In this document: positions 23,656 to 36,105 of the stretch, one piece after another
How the letters are laid out: each line of letters starts with the position of its first letter
How positions within the stretch are numbered: position 1 is the first letter of the stretch
Source: Ustulina deusta
Lineage: Eukaryota > Ascomycota > Sordariomycetes > Xylariales > Xylariaceae
Reading direction: 5' to 3'
Assembly (NCBI GenBank): GCA_023159155.1
Contig: JAJNNX010000030.1
Coordinates: forward strand, 434,001-498,000
DNA: 64,000 nt
Program-made: the position numbers and the translations under genes
The notes under the pieces: generated by a model
What the model saw: only the letters and a program-made list of their open reading frames with translations
Databases searched by the model: none
Told to the model about the DNA's origin: nothing

Positions 23656-26600
23656 TGCGATGGATGATAAGCAAATGTCTCACTTATTATCTCCCTTGTG
23701 TGCGTTTTTTTTTCTGCAGGGCCGATTATGTGCCTGGTCGGGATTCGAGTGACGGAGGACTTTGGATTAGGTAGGTTGAAGATTTGGAGGCTCTGAATTC
23801 GGTAGCATAATCTGATAAGAAATTACCTGAGTTAGGAAGTGTAGGTATTTTCTAATAATAACTCGGGGTATATGATTTAGGGTACATACACTACAAAGTA
23901 CTTATTGATGCTGATCTTTTCAAATCATGGTGCAATGCTGACAATCTGTTGTGCTCAGCCTAGCGAAATGCGACGTCAGAGCCTGCCTACTGTACATACT
24001 TAGTTACCTACCTGCGTTGGGTCTACCCCGCAGAGGAGAAAAGGGAATAGCGAATTTACACGTACAGGCGGAAAAAAAGGAAAGCAAAAAAAGAGGGTTA
24101 CCTACTCCAAGTTTTTTTTGAGGACCCAGTTGGGGTCACAAGTTTAATAACTAGGTATGATATCTCTGCAGCGGTTCACAACGTCCTAGGTAGTTCCAAA
24201 AAGCTCTCCACACTCCGTGACGTACCCGCGGCAATGAATGATGCACAAGCTTGCTATCTCTGACATAGGCAGAACTACACGCACCTACAGAGCATGTGTC
24301 TGGCGTCCGGTTTTGACTTAATTGGGTGCACCCCGGTTCTCGATGAGGTTCGGGGTTACTCAACTCGGACGTGCCGGTGAGTCGCCGATTCCGGTTCAGA
24401 GCGGGACCGACCTACCTACCTCTCGAGCACCGTTAGGACCTGCATCATACTTCTCTCTTGGTTACATGGTACTAGCGACTGTGTCGCAAGCATACATGTA
24501 CGCTATCCTAGGGAGAGATAGCTTGCGATCAAATTATCCGAAACTAGTGTACTTCCGTCGCACAAAGAAGCCGAGATGGGAATCTACGGGAGGTCATGAC
24601 AAGGAAATAAACAATACGCGGTACTCCTCAAGCATCTATAGACCCTGGTACACAGGATACTGCACCGAGCACTCGAGAGCGCCTCTTACATCAACGTTTA
24701 TACTATTGCCATAAACAATTGGAGATAAGTAGCTGGTATGCATCGCATCGTATACAACAAGGCAGCTTCGGGAAACAGTACATAGGTAGTGCAGATTAGG
24801 TATGCAACAGAGACGCCCACACGGCATGCAACGAAAACATTGGAAGGGAGCAATGGTACTTTCTTATCAAATACTATTTTGCTCTCTTGGTCAGCTTACT
24901 CCAGCGAGATAAAGCGACAAGTGCACGGATGGGGCTAAGTAGGAGAGGATGTGTATCCCTATTCCCGACCTGACATCACATCATCCAACTTCTTTTTTTT
25001 TATAACTCTCTTGTCAGGCAAATTATATATATTTTCTTGGCTTACCAGAGCCTCTCCCCCTCTCTTGCCGTCGATGTGTGCATATCGACTTCTGTATACC
25101 CAGCTGACTCGCCATGACTAGAGATTCCTGGATCGATTGCCACAACGAATTCTAGTGTCAACTCGATTAGGTTTACCTACTAGATAACAACAGTAACATT
25201 TGTTGACTGAAACGCTCAGATCCTTAGATCCTTGCGTAGTGTATACGTATTGCGCTCTACAAAATAGAAGCATATCCACTCATAGCTAGGCGTGGCAAAA
25301 GCAGGGATCTAGTATAAGAGTGATCGGTACATTGTTCCACATGCATGTCTCTCGCATGTATACTACACTAGGTACCTCAGCCTGCCATGGCAGGAAGCTA
25401 TGCTACAAAGTTCTTAGTGTGGTGTCAATGCCTATTTTATTTGGCCTGAATAGGAAAGGTCGATTTCCGTAGTTGCAGTAGCCAATGATGGCCCGATCTT
25501 ATCCCACGCAAAGGCGGAACTTCCCCTTTTTCTGTGGTTATCCATTGGCCAGATAGGCTAACCTCAGCCTCCCCACACCCAAGTGGAAGGGAGAGCTGGG
25601 ACCTTCAACACCTACCGTGTAGGTACGTACATTATTCCCACGCCGGGCCCTGGCTCTTTTCACTCGCCCTGACATGGTTTAGTTTTGGAGGTACAGTATT
25701 TTTGATGACCCCGTGAGGAGGAGTCGCCCGAACGATTCCAGAACTTCGATCGCTCCTCATGATTTGTAAATTCGGAAGCAGAAAAGGGGATCCATTCAGT
25801 TATCAGCGGGCCTTATGCTCCAAGGATAGCACAGTCCCGACCGGCTGTGACCCGATTCCCACTCCATGCTAGGTACCTAATTGTCTCGGCTTTAGAACGA
25901 TGGACATTGGATGGAAAGATGGATGGATGGATGGATGGGTGATTGATTGATTGATTGATTGACTGATCAACTGTTGCATCTGGTATCTGGTTGCTGGCCC
26001 AATCGGTATACCAGTGTACCTAGCGTATACTACACTACACCCAGCAGTAGAGAGCATCCTTGTACCTAGTCCCGTCTACCTGGCCTGTCAACAGGCGGTA
26101 CCGCCGCAGCTTGATCAGGTACTTTGCACATCATCGAACGTGTAAGCAGATGCTATGCATTTGTACCAGTGCGCCTCTGTACACACATGACCTCAACGTA
26201 AACCTTAACCAATCGTTGATTGGCTGGCAAACTCTATCAACATATTGAAGGTACCTAACCTTGGAGACCCTGCGTATTCGTACTTGAACCGAAGGTCTTC
26301 GAAATGTCTCCCGCGTGTTGTGTTTGCGTTGTGCATACATGTAGCGCGGGCGCGAGAGAGGCCCCCCGTGCCACCAACCAACTACTTCCTCCTCCTCCTC
26401 CTACTACCTATTACTACTGCTAATGACATACCTAGACCCGGCGAGAAGAAGCAACCCGGCTTGCCTTAGTATAGGTAAGTGGTTCAGTTGGTGCGGGCGT
26501 CCCAGATCCTTCGAACGACTAATAAGCCAGGGTAGGTTTTTAATAGTAGCTTTTTCCATAATACATACAAATACCTAGCTTCGTCGTCTTTATTATATCC

Positions 26601-26935
26601 TCCGATTCCCGTTCTTTTTTTCCCTCCCCTTTTTCTGCGTCTGTCCTCCCCATGCTCCATCCTTTTTTAAGCACACACCAGCACACAATCGCAAAGAGTC
26701 TTCGTCTCTCCACAAACGTTATTGCCACCATTGATTAGATATCGTGTCCCCAGCCTCGACTCGTCGTCGTCACCACTATTCGGCTCACCTTCACCCAAAG
26801 CAACGACTATCAGCTCAATTGGTGTGAACCCTGCACGCGTTTTACTCGATCAATTAGGTGCCTGGAGGTTGCTATAAGTTCGAAAAGGGTTTATTGGGGA
26901 TAACCCCATCCCAAGGCTCAGCTTTGCCTCAACTC
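23656..26935. other. Gene-free spacer upstream of mevalonate kinase
   Basis: Over 3 kb without a convincing gene. It contains AGGTACCT copies at 25370, 25871 and 26249, TACTACACTA words and a (GATG)n(GATT)n microsatellite. From about 26590 a CT-rich stretch leads into the mevalonate kinase leader. Confidence 0.55.
25918..25961. repeat. (GATG)n / (GATT)n compound microsatellite
   Basis: About five GATG units are followed by about five GATT units. Confidence 0.85.
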
Positions 26936-28575
26936 ATGACTCGTATTCCCGCTACTCCCGAAAGCTCGTCTTCGGAAATGCCTAGTCTCACTAACGGCTT
27001 CCACGGGATGGAGGAAAACGGGAACGGACGCACCAATAGAAATACCAGCAGCAATGAGGGCAGTAGGTCGTCGAGTGCGAGCGATGGGGCCAGATTTGGA
27101 CGTAGGAAGTCGACTCCTATGATGCCCCCTTTTATGGTCTCGGCGCCGGGCAAGGTCATTGTATTTGGAGAGCACGCTGTGGTCCACGGCAAGGTATGTT
27201 ACTGACGAGGCCAAACAACGCGCTATTACGTGTGCTCTTTTGCTCTCAAGATCACGTTGGACCGAAGAAAACTGATTAATCCTCTCTACAGGCTGCTATT
27301 GCCGCTTCGATCTCCTTACGCTCTTACCTCCACGTAACGACGCTGTCTAAATCGCGACGCACCATTACCCTCAGATTTCCCGATATTGATCTCGTACATT
27401 CATGGCATATCGATGACCTGCCCTGGGAACTGTTCTCCCATCCATCGAAGAAAAAGTACTACTACGACCTGGTCACAAGTCTCGACCCCGAATTGATGAC
27501 CGCTATCCAGCCACATCTCGCCGACGTTTCGTCCGACAAGCCTGCTACAGAGCGCAAGATTCACCAGAATTCTGCTGCGTGTTTCTTATACCTCTTTCTC
27601 TCCTTGGGTTCACAGAAGTTCCATGGCTGCATATATACGCTACGATCTACAATACCTATCGGTGCTGGCCTAGGAAGCAGCGCATCAATTGCTGTCTGCT
27701 TGTCCGCTGCCCTGTTGTTGCAAATCCGTACCCTCTCAGGGCCGCACCCTGATCAGCCCTTCGCCGAAGCACGCTTGCAGATAGAACGGATAAACCGCTG
27801 GGCTTTCGTGGCAGAGATGGCCATCCATGGAAATCCTTCGGGTGTCGACAATACCGTTTCCACACAAGGCAAGGCCGTTGTCTTCCAGCGAGCCGACTAC
27901 GACAAGCCCCCTGTCGTGACACCATTATGGGACTTCCCCGAGCTCCCGCTGCTCTTGGTGGACACGCGTACACCAAAATCAACAGCCGCAGAGGTGGCTA
28001 AAGTGGCCAGGCTAAGAACTACTCATCAGAAGCTCGTAGGCAGTATCCTTGATGCAGTCGATAAGGTGACCAGGACTGCTGAGGGTCTCATTGACGAGGA
28101 CGACTTTGATGCCAAGGAGGACGAAAGCCTCAGGCGCATGGGCGAACTGATTTCCATCAATCACGGTCTGCTTGCTTCCCTGGGTGTCTCGCATCCTCGG
28201 CTTGAGCGTGTACGAGAGCTCATCGACTTTCAGGGCCTAGGGTGGACGAAGTTGACAGGTGCCGGAGGCGGCGGGTGTTCAATAACATTAATGAAACCCG
28301 GGGTGTCGAAGGAGAAATTAGACGCGCTGCAAGAACAACTCGATGCAGAAGGCTACTCACAGTTCAAGACGACGCTGGGTGGAGACGGAATCGGTGTCCT
28401 ATGGCCAGCCGTGCTGAAGAATGGACTAGATGAGGACCATGATGGCGGTATGGAGATTGATCTTGACAAGTTCCTGAAGGCCCCTGGAACGGAGGGTGTA
28501 GAAAAGCTGGTCGGTGTCCACGGGGGAACTGGCGAAAGAGAAGGATGGAAGTTCTGGAGGGTAGAAAGCCGATAA
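26936..28575 (+). CDS. ERG12: Mevalonate kinase
   Basis: Phosphorylates mevalonate to 5-phosphomevalonate with ATP, feeding sterol and prenyl-pyrophosphate synthesis. Two exons, 26936-27193 and 27292-28575, give 1542 nt (513 residues). The first 70 residues are a Ser/Asn/Gly-rich variable leader. The GHMP signature begins PFMVSAPGKVIVFGEHAVVHGK, split by the intron just after GK. The ATP-binding loop is PIGAGLGSSASIAVCL, and the C-terminal glycine motif is KLTGAGGGGCSITL. The start at 26936 (MTRIPATPESS) is the first in-frame ATG; the frame is open further upstream but lacks ATG. The protein is longer than yeast Erg12 because of the leader and some insertions. Together with the next gene it links isoprenoid supply to protein prenylation. 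Confidence 0.95.
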
Positions 28576-29244
28576 CGACAGCAGCCTTAGGAACATGTCA
28601 TTGTTTTGCCTTTTGCGTTTTCTTTGCTTTCTAACCTGGCTGCTTCAAGGCATATCGCTTCTTCCAGGCAGGTTCACCGAGCGATTCCCCAGGTATTCTC
28701 ACGCGACATTGCGGGTCGTATTGTATCATATTGTTCTGGGGACATTAATCATGCATATATGGAGTATAGTTAGATCAGGGGCTTGATTTGCTCAAGTCTT
28801 TGACCACGGCAGGTGTAGTTGACGACGGTGCGATTCGTATTAATAAGAGTTCATTGTACTACTTGCCAACTGTGCATATGCAACGCGAGCTGATGCAGCA
28901 GGTACCTTAGTACTTTACCTACTGATCTAGATGGCTTGGACAAAGTTTGAATACACGCAAGCAGTACATTCTGTGAACGAGGGCGAAGTGGGAGGGGGAA
29001 GCTGCTGTGAGATGCGTAGGGGGACGTTAGGGGAGCGCGGGAGTATTTGGGCGGCTTTACAGTAGGTAGTTCGCCGAAAGAGTCGGGATGGGAATTGTTT
29101 CGGCGTTGCTGGGCAAGGAAGGGAGTGCAACCAACCCCACCATCTCCCACCATCCCACTCTCCATCCGACCTTGCATCCAATCCACTGCACCACCTCAGC
29201 ATCATTCTCGCATCCCTCTCGCTGCTCTTCGGCCGCCCGCAGCA
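28576..29244. other. Spacer between ERG12 and the prenyltransferase alpha gene
   Basis: Tandem arrangement. Contains one AGGTACCT at 28900 and the CT/CA-rich leader of the downstream gene from about 29120. No gene is seen. Confidence 0.5.
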
Positions 29245-31102
29245 ATGCCCCCGAAGAACAAGGGCGGAAGTTCCAAGGCGAAAGAGGCTGAAGGTGAGTC
29301 GGGCTTTGGTTGATGTTTGTCTGGACTGATACGTTCCTGGCCAATCGTCGAGCTCGAGGGAGCTCGAATGATCAAATGCCAAGCCAACTCAGGTCTTGCA
29401 TTCCAGCCTTGAATTCCCAATCTTGCTCCCGACATGAATGCGACGAACATAGCCGAGGACCCCCCCAACTAACTAGTACTTGTCTTGTCTAGCGAAGCAA
29501 CAAGCATCCGCACAACAGCCACCAAAACAGCCTCAGACCGTTCGCGAATTTGAGTGGCAGCGATATTGGTCTACGAACCCGATCCACAAGATCGTTGAAG
29601 AACAGGGCTTTACAAACCTGAGCGCCGCCGACAAGCGAACCTACCTTAACCTAGAGTTGGTTAGAAGCACTGGCCATATCGACGAGCTCTCCAAGAAGGG
29701 CCAGCGCGAGTTCTGGAAGCAACTGAGCGAGGCGAACGTGCCGCTACGCAGCGCACCGAGACCGAAGGACGACCAGTGGGGCCGTGACAGGAACGGTCGG
29801 GACATCGGCGATTACACGCTCGAGGAATACGCCGCATACGAACAGAAGAAGTCGAGGATAAGCGAACTAGACCTTGAGAGCACCTTCTTTAGGCGCAACA
29901 GGGAGAGGGCGCATTGGAAGACAAAGAACCCGGCCACTGGGGAGGTATACATCATCACCGGGGACGACATCAAGGCCGAAAAAGAACGTCGCCAGGAGAT
30001 GGCCGCTCTTCGCAGTGAACTGTATGGCGCAACGCTGAATACCTACGCAAATGATCCGGAATGGGACGATGTTGTACCCATCCCGCAGGACGAGCCAGAG
30101 GGCGCATTAGCAGCCATCGCGTATGCCGAAGACTATGCAGAGGGTATGCATCATTCTAAGCCACGAGCTCTATGTCTCGCTTGCTGTGATTGGGAAACCG
30201 GTGGCTAATACCGTACTGCAGCAATGGCCTACCTCCGTGCTGTCATGGTAGTCAAGGAACATACGCCACGCTGTCTGCGATTAACCGAGCACATTATTGA
30301 CATGAACCCAGCGCACTACACGGTGTGGCTTTACCGCTTCGATATCGTCAAAGCATTGAACATCCCAATCCCAGATGAGATAGAGTGGTTGAACGACGTA
30401 TCACTCGAACATTTGAAAAACTATCAGATATGGCATCACCGACAGCTGCTATTAGATATTCACTACCCTACGCTGCAGTCCGACAAGGATGCCGTCGCAG
30501 CGCTTGCTGCCGACGAGCATAGCTTTCTAGCGGATATTCTAGAGAGGGACACCAAGAACTACCATGTATGGAGCTATCGGCAGTACCTGGTGCGTAAGCT
30601 GGGGCTGTGGGTTTCAGCCGACGAGATGCGTAGCATCGAGGTACTAATTAATAAAGACGTGCGGAACAATTCGGCGTGGTCGCACCGGTTCTTCCTAACA
30701 TTCGGCAACCCAGAACAAAGCACGCCAGACTCGCACAGCACCGAGTACGACCCCAAGGTCCCTACAGACATCATCAATCGCGAGGTCTCCTACGCCCAGG
30801 AGAAGATCAGATTAGCACCTCAAAATCAGAGCCCCTGGAACTATCTCCGCGGCGTACTTGTCAAGGGAGGACGGCCACTAGGGACCGTGCGCGAGTTCAC
30901 GGAGACTTTTGTTACGGCTCTAGGGGAAGGCGAGGAGAAAGAGGAGGTTCGCAGCTCACATGCCCTAGACTTGCTGGCTGACATCTACAAGGAGGCTGGT
31001 GAGAAGGAGAAGGCCGATCTGTGTCTGCGCCGACTTGGTGAGAAATGGGATCGCATACGAGAGGGTTACTGGGCATACAGACGACGAAAACTAGAAGAAT
31101 AG
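29245..31102 (+). CDS. RAM2: Protein farnesyl/geranylgeranyl-transferase type I alpha subunit, N-terminally extended
   Basis: Shared alpha subunit of CAAX farnesyltransferase and geranylgeranyltransferase I. Exons 29245-29293, 29493-30143 and 30222-31102 give 1581 nt (526 residues). The C-terminal 300 residues carry the tandem PPTA repeats: NPAHYTVWLYRFDIV, NYQIWHHRQLLLD, NYHVWSYRQYLV, NSAWSHRFFL and NQSPWNYLRGVL. This is the normal alpha subunit, which usually totals 300-350 residues. The extra 200 N-terminal residues start MPPKNKGGSSKAKEAEAKQQ and contain aromatic and charged stretches such as REFEWQRYWSTNPIHKIVEE. All junctions keep frame, so the extension looks genuinely translated. I do not recognise a known domain in it. 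An internal start (for instance in EMAALRSELYG) could give a conventional-length form. Confidence 0.92.
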
Positions 31103-31974
31103 GATATTGGAGGTTCTGCTACCTTGATAAAGGGGAGCGGCAAGGAGAGGAAAGCGACTATGAACCCGTTTCAGTCCGACTATTAGCTCTGCAAGAGAAT
31201 CTCGCCCTGAAATATGTGCAGGAGTACATAGTTGTTCCCCCGAACAGCCGATTGAAGTAAATGTTGGAGGGGTTATTGTTACATATGGCATTGCAGAGGT
31301 CCCAGGGACGATATCAAGGAAGTATGGAATGGCTCTATCGCAACATATAGTTGGACAACACATGGCATACTCACATCCATACCGCTCTCCTTCCAATTAC
31401 GCGTTCTATTTGTCGTGCGCTGGTCTGCACTGCAGACACCATAGTATATGTAGTATCTGGTTTCTTTCCTTCCTATGTCTATATATAGGGACCGTCTTAC
31501 CAAGCAGGAGCAGTCCTTCGTCACCGACCGTGAATTATGCAAAGGATATTCGGTGCCTAGGTATTCTATCTCTCAAGGCAGAAGAACATGGACACAGCTC
31601 TCCTCGCCTAATCCCCAACTAACTGACTACCCCTTCCATCCTTCTCCCGTTCTTCTTCCTCTTCTCCTTGTATCAAACGTTTCACCCCCTTATATATCAC
31701 CAGACCCGGTCACTAGATCCTATTCCTTTCCTTGTTTTCATCACTCTTTCTTTTCTTCCTTTCTTTTCTCCCCATTAGACGGATTCCTCCCCCTCCGTCC
31801 CCCCTCTCTCTTCCTCGATGGGTTTGTTTATACATTAAAAAAATAAAATGGTTTATTTTTTTTATTAAAATTTTTTTTTTTTGGTTTCTGGTTTTAGGTT
31901 TTTTGCTTGACCCACTCACTCACTCACTTCACCATCTTTACTTATTTTAACTTTCTTGTTTTTTTCTTCTTCTC
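31103..31974. other. Convergent 3' spacer with a pyrimidine-rich tract
   Basis: Lies between the 3' ends of the prenyltransferase alpha and serine dehydratase genes. Bases 31620-31830 are strongly CT-rich on the plus strand, followed by AT-rich runs at 31835-31885. No gene is visible. Confidence 0.5.
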
Positions 31975-33123
31975 TTATACCCCGAACTGCTCTCGATACT
32001 TGGCCAGCAAGTGCAGAGAAATATTGGACCCGCCACACACGACCAGGACGACGTTCGTCTTGGCCCAGCGCTCGTCATCGTCGTCGTCGACGTTGACGAA
32101 GTCGGGCGCCAGGGCGGCGCGCAGGTGCGTCTCGCCGCCGTCGTAGACGCTCGAGAGGGTGGCGCCGCAGGCGACCTCGACGAGCATGCGGGCGTCGTCG
32201 AGGAAGCGCGCGCACGCGGACACGGCGGCGGCGTCGGAGACCACGGCGCTGACGAGACGCGGGGCGTCTGGGTCCGCGGGCTTCTTCGGGCGGGGGGGAG
32301 GAGGGGGGGAGGAAGGGTAGACGAAGGTGGTGGCGGCGCACGTCTCGGCCCATCGGTACGTCCGCTCCGACACGCGCGGCGCCCCGAGACTGCTCGCCAC
32401 GCTCGTGATCCCCGGCAGCGCGACGTGCGAGCCCGCGCGGATGCTGGCCGCCAGGGAGTCGGCGCCCGCGGTCTCGAGCGCGAGGACCGCGGGCCGCGCC
32501 CGGGCGGGAGGGTAGTTCCTCGCTATGCCCTCCATCACGCCGTTTAGTAAACCGCCGCCCCCGACGTTGCACACGATGGCGTCGATCGCGCCGTCGCTGT
32601 CCCCGCCCCCGTTGCCTCGGAAGAATCCCTTCGCCTCGAGCGCCGCGAGCTCGTCGACGAGGGTCGCGTTGCCGTCCCAGATCAGCGGGTGGTCGAAGGG
32701 CGGGACGTAGATGCCGTCCGGATCGCCCGCTACCGCGGCCCGGCAGCGGGTGTCCGCCTCGGGCCAGCTGCTGCCGGCGCGATGCGGCGTCGCGCCGAGG
32801 GCGGCGAGCTTCGCGAGCACGTGGTCGGGCGTCAGCGAGGTGACGAAGACGTCGCAGGGCTGCCGCAGAGTCCGCGCCGCCTCGGCGCAGGCCAGGCCCG
32901 CGTTGCCGCCGCTGCTGCAGTAGAAGTGGGCGCGCCCCGTGCTCGAGGACTGCACGGCGCGCAACAGGAGGGCCCCGATCCCGCGGGACTTGAACGACCC
33001 CGACGGCTGCAGGTTCTCGAGCTTCAGGTATATGTTGCAGCCCGCTGCCCGGGACAGCTCCGGGGACGGGATGCAGGGCGTCTCTATGTGGAGCGTCGGC
33101 AGCTCTGGCACGTATGAACCCAT
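31975..33123 (-). CDS. L-serine/threonine dehydratase (PLP fold type II)
   Basis: Likely deaminates L-serine (and perhaps threonine) to the 2-oxo acid and ammonia. Intronless, 382 residues from ATG 33123 (MGSYVPELPTLHIETP); upstream the frame is open but has only a GTG. The PLP lysine lies in LENLQPSGSFKSRG; the substrate loop is CSSGGNAGLAC; the phosphate-binding glycine loop is VGGGGLLNG. The family of eukaryotic serine dehydratases (yeast Cha1, mammalian SDS) has this order and length. A proline-rich insert (SSPPPPPRPKKP) and an acidic DDDDDER stretch near the end are unusual. The gene is much richer in GC than its neighbours and lacks introns. Racemase or threonine-synthase activity cannot be excluded from sequence alone. 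Confidence 0.88.
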   Translation of the reverse strand: MGSYVPELPTLHIETPCIPSPELSRAAGCNIYLKLENLQPSGSFKSRGIGALLLRAVQSSSTGRAHFYCSSGGNAGLACAEAARTLRQPCDVFVTSLTPDHVLAKLAALGATPHRAGSSWPEADTRCRAAVAGDPDGIYVPPFDHPLIWDGNATLVDELAALEAKGFFRGNGGGDSDGAIDAIVCNVGGGGLLNGVMEGIARNYPPARARPAVLALETAGADSLAASIRAGSHVALPGITSVASSLGAPRVSERTYRWAETCAATTFVYPSSPPPPPRPKKPADPDAPRLVSAVVSDAAAVSACARFLDDARMLVEVACGATLSSVYDGGETHLRAALAPDFVNVDDDDDERWAKTNVVLVVCGGSNISLHLLAKYREQFGV

Positions 33124-35276
33124 GGTTGCGGGAGGGTTGCTGGCGAGGGATCGGGTTTTGCCTTGTATAAATTGGTGTCGAGGTGCGCAGTCTGCCACAG
33201 TGGCTGGCTGGCTGGTTTTATTTTATTTTTTTTATTTTTTTGCTCCCGGTTGCGAATCTTTGGAGTACGGTATAGGTCTGTCTCCTTCTGCGAGTAATCG
33301 AAAATGCAATGTTCTGTTTGATGCGCTGATGGGAGCGCTGGTAATCTGAGCTGTGAAAGTCTCCGGGGACCTCTCGAGGGACTTATACGAAGAAGACAAG
33401 ATGCGGTTCCGATCCTGGTCCGAAAGAGAGACAGGCTGCAGAGATGTTGCAAATCTTGGCAACCCGGGAAAGGTTAAATCACGGCGGTCTGGTATCTAGA
33501 TGGATAGAATCGGGAGATAAGTTGAACTTATATACTTTCGCCCTGCATCTCGTTCAAATCCCGGTGGTGCACTGCCTTGACTTTCTCAAGCAGTGTGGTT
33601 CATATCGAAGTCGGAGGTACATAGACCAGGTATGGCGTAGCGTTCCGCAAATGTGCAGAAGGGCGTGGTCAAGAGCTGGGTTGTTTGACATGTAGAGAAC
33701 TGCGTTCCCGCCATTATCCAGCCAATAGGTCTCGTAGATAAAGCTATCGGAAATCGACCTCCCTGATATAAACAAGCTCGAGCCCTAGCTTTTCCCATCG
33801 CGACACTTTCCGGCGTATAGTAGCGAAGGCTGTCTGGTTCCTCTTGAATAAGTATAGGGTAAGATGGAGGGAACTATAGGGTAATGGAGAATAATACAGG
33901 TGGTACCGACCGAACAAAATGGCCGGTCATCCGATCCGATGCTGGCCGCGTGCAACTTGTTCCCTTCGGCTTAGCTTCAAGGCGACGAAACAGAATGCCG
34001 CCTCGATAAGGTTTGTTCTTGGCGGACGTGTAAATCCTTCTTCAGAGGTGTCTATTTTTCTTGTCTCTTCTTTTTTGACTTTCAAGCAGTGTTTGGAAGA
34101 CGGGTTCCTCCCAGCCATCGTCGGCAGGGAGACCTCAGATATGCTCTACTAGATAGATGACATCTTTAGAGTGTCTTCCCGCCTTAGCTTTGCAGGAGAT
34201 GAAACAATTCGTTCATTAGCGGTTCATAGCAAGTAATGCTAAGAGAAGAACTTGGTTAGGATCCAGACAAGACGAAATTTTCATTGTTGGCTTTTTTACC
34301 TGTGCCTGCGTGATTTCACATACGACATTCGGGCGCTACGAACCCTCCTGTCCTTAACACTCACGCCTGCTTTGTGGGTTTGATGGTAGCGAAAACCTAG
34401 ACGAGGCGAATGATCCTTCACTACCGATAGAGAGGTCATCAGTCTGAAGACGGCCAAAGTTGCAGGACAGGAAAATAACGATTTATATAGGAGATTAATT
34501 GATCTGCGCTGTTCCTTCATGTTTCAAACCAGAGGGACGGTCTATCGATGAGTTAACGAGAAGAACATCGAACATGACGGATTCTCAGCCCTCATACGTC
34601 CATCCGATATTGTGAGATCTACGGTGCTACAGGCCTCAAAACATCAAATGTGGGAAGGAAACGTGATACAAACTGGAAATGAAAGAGATTTATCAAACAC
34701 TTAAAACAACGGTTGTGATGTTCTGTTGACCCTAAAAGCAACTTTAAAATAGCACTGTATAAGAAGACTGTGTGTTCCGCCTTACAGTGCGAAACGTCGA
34801 TATGTATTTCTGATTGGCCGCTTTTTATTGGTAGGAGCCAGCGAGACCTACGGTTCTCTATACACTTTTCGACGCACGGCAAGAGCATACATCGAACTTA
34901 TTTCCAAGCAACCGGTAAAGCGACACCTCCAATACTCTACTACAAGCGTCTCCTATATTCGCTAGTGTTTTCTCTACTGTCCGCTTTACCTTTTCCCGCC
35001 ACCTTTTTCACTTTAAATTTCCCGAACGGCTGTGATCTCATCACACAGGATCACAACTTAGACGCCACTAACAGAGCGATTCACCCATCATCCGAGCGCA
35101 GTTCAGACTAAATTATCGTGTATATGACATCTGCACACGCCCATCGATGAAATAATAGAGGGCTCTACTTTTTGAGCGCTCTGAGGCCTCACCACAAAGA
35201 TTACCCGGGGTGAGCCGCCAACACCCATCTACTTTGCAGTACAGGCACAAGTTAGAAATAAAAGGTGGACGACGCC
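33124..35276. other. Divergent spacer between serine dehydratase and MTR2
   Basis: About 2.1 kb of mixed-composition sequence with only short, overlapping frames. A T-rich run occurs at 33213-33241. No gene or RNA was recognised. Confidence 0.5.
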
Positions 35277-36105
35277 ATGGCAAACCTACCATCTCTAGAC
35301 ACGCAAGCCAGAGTCGCGACTGACGGTACAATATTCGCCCCTCTCCTTCTATCCGGATCTAACCCACAACTAACATCACCTCCCCCGCAAAGCGGCCCAA
35401 GATTTCGTAAACAACTACTACGATTCCCTCAACAAGCGACAGCCTCTGGCACAATACTACGCCAGCATATCCTCGCATCTGACGTCGGCATCCGTGAAGC
35501 CCGATATCAGCATCAACGGGCGAGTGGTGGAGTCCGTGGCCGCGTACGAGGCGATTCTGGACGCGCAAGGCGCCAACGTGCTCTACGACATCGCGTCTTT
35601 CGACGCGCACCCGGTGAACCCGAACTACGCTCTAGGATGTCCCGAGAACCTCTCTCCAGCCGCCGACGGGAGCGAAGGAGGGGGGCCCGGCAGGGGGAAA
35701 GTGGCCAAGTCTATCAAGGATGGCGATAGACTAAGCTTTGCTGTTCAGGTCAGGTTAGTACGCCGGAGTCTCTCTTTTGCCCCCTTTTGACCTGCGTCGG
35801 GAGCATGGGTTGTCTAGCCAGAGGGCTTCTCCTCCGGCACACTGTTGATGTTATTTCCTGTGAGCACCAGTTCCTGACTCTAGATTAATAATAGTGGGAC
35901 CATTCGGTACGGCAAGCCCGGCGCTACTCCTGCTCCTGCTGCTGGGAAGGGAGGGAATGCGGCGGCGGCGGTAGAAGAAGCACCGGTTGAGACGGCGTTT
36001 AATGAATCCTGGCTCTTGGTGCCGCACTGGGAGGCGCTGGGTCGGAATGCGGCGCGCGGACTGAAGAAATGGGTCGTCGTCAGTCAGAACTTCCGGGCTT
36101 TCTGA
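35277..36105 (+). CDS. MTR2: mRNA export factor Mtr2 / NTF2-like protein
   Basis: Probable small partner of the Mex67/TAP export receptor at nuclear pores. Three exons, 35277-35325, 35393-35753 and 35895-36105, give 621 nt (206 residues). The spliced start MANLPSLDTQARVATDAAQ leads into the NTF2-like fold: DFVNNYYDSLNKRQPLAQYY, then PDISINGRVVESVAAYEAIL, VLYDIASFDAHPVNPNY, LSFAVQVSGTIRYG and, at the end, FNESWLLVPHWEALG with KKWVVVSQNFRAF. This order and the ending match fungal Mtr2-type proteins rather than NTF2 itself, which is about 125 residues. A glycine/alanine-rich loop separates the last strands. The first exon is only 49 nt. Confidence 0.85.

Noticed and set aside
24322..24714. A 130-codon plus-strand frame
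   Set aside because: No motif, no splice-site context, mixed composition; within the range expected by chance.
29480..31102. Two separate genes (unknown protein, then prenyltransferase alpha)
   Set aside because: The exon at 30222 joins the upstream frame in phase (AEDYAEA to MAYLRAV), and this stretch is itself typical of the alpha subunit, so one gene is favoured.
32011..32572. Frames of 165-178 codons overlapping serine dehydratase
   Set aside because: Shadow frames produced by high GC; the PLP-enzyme frame has all the motifs.
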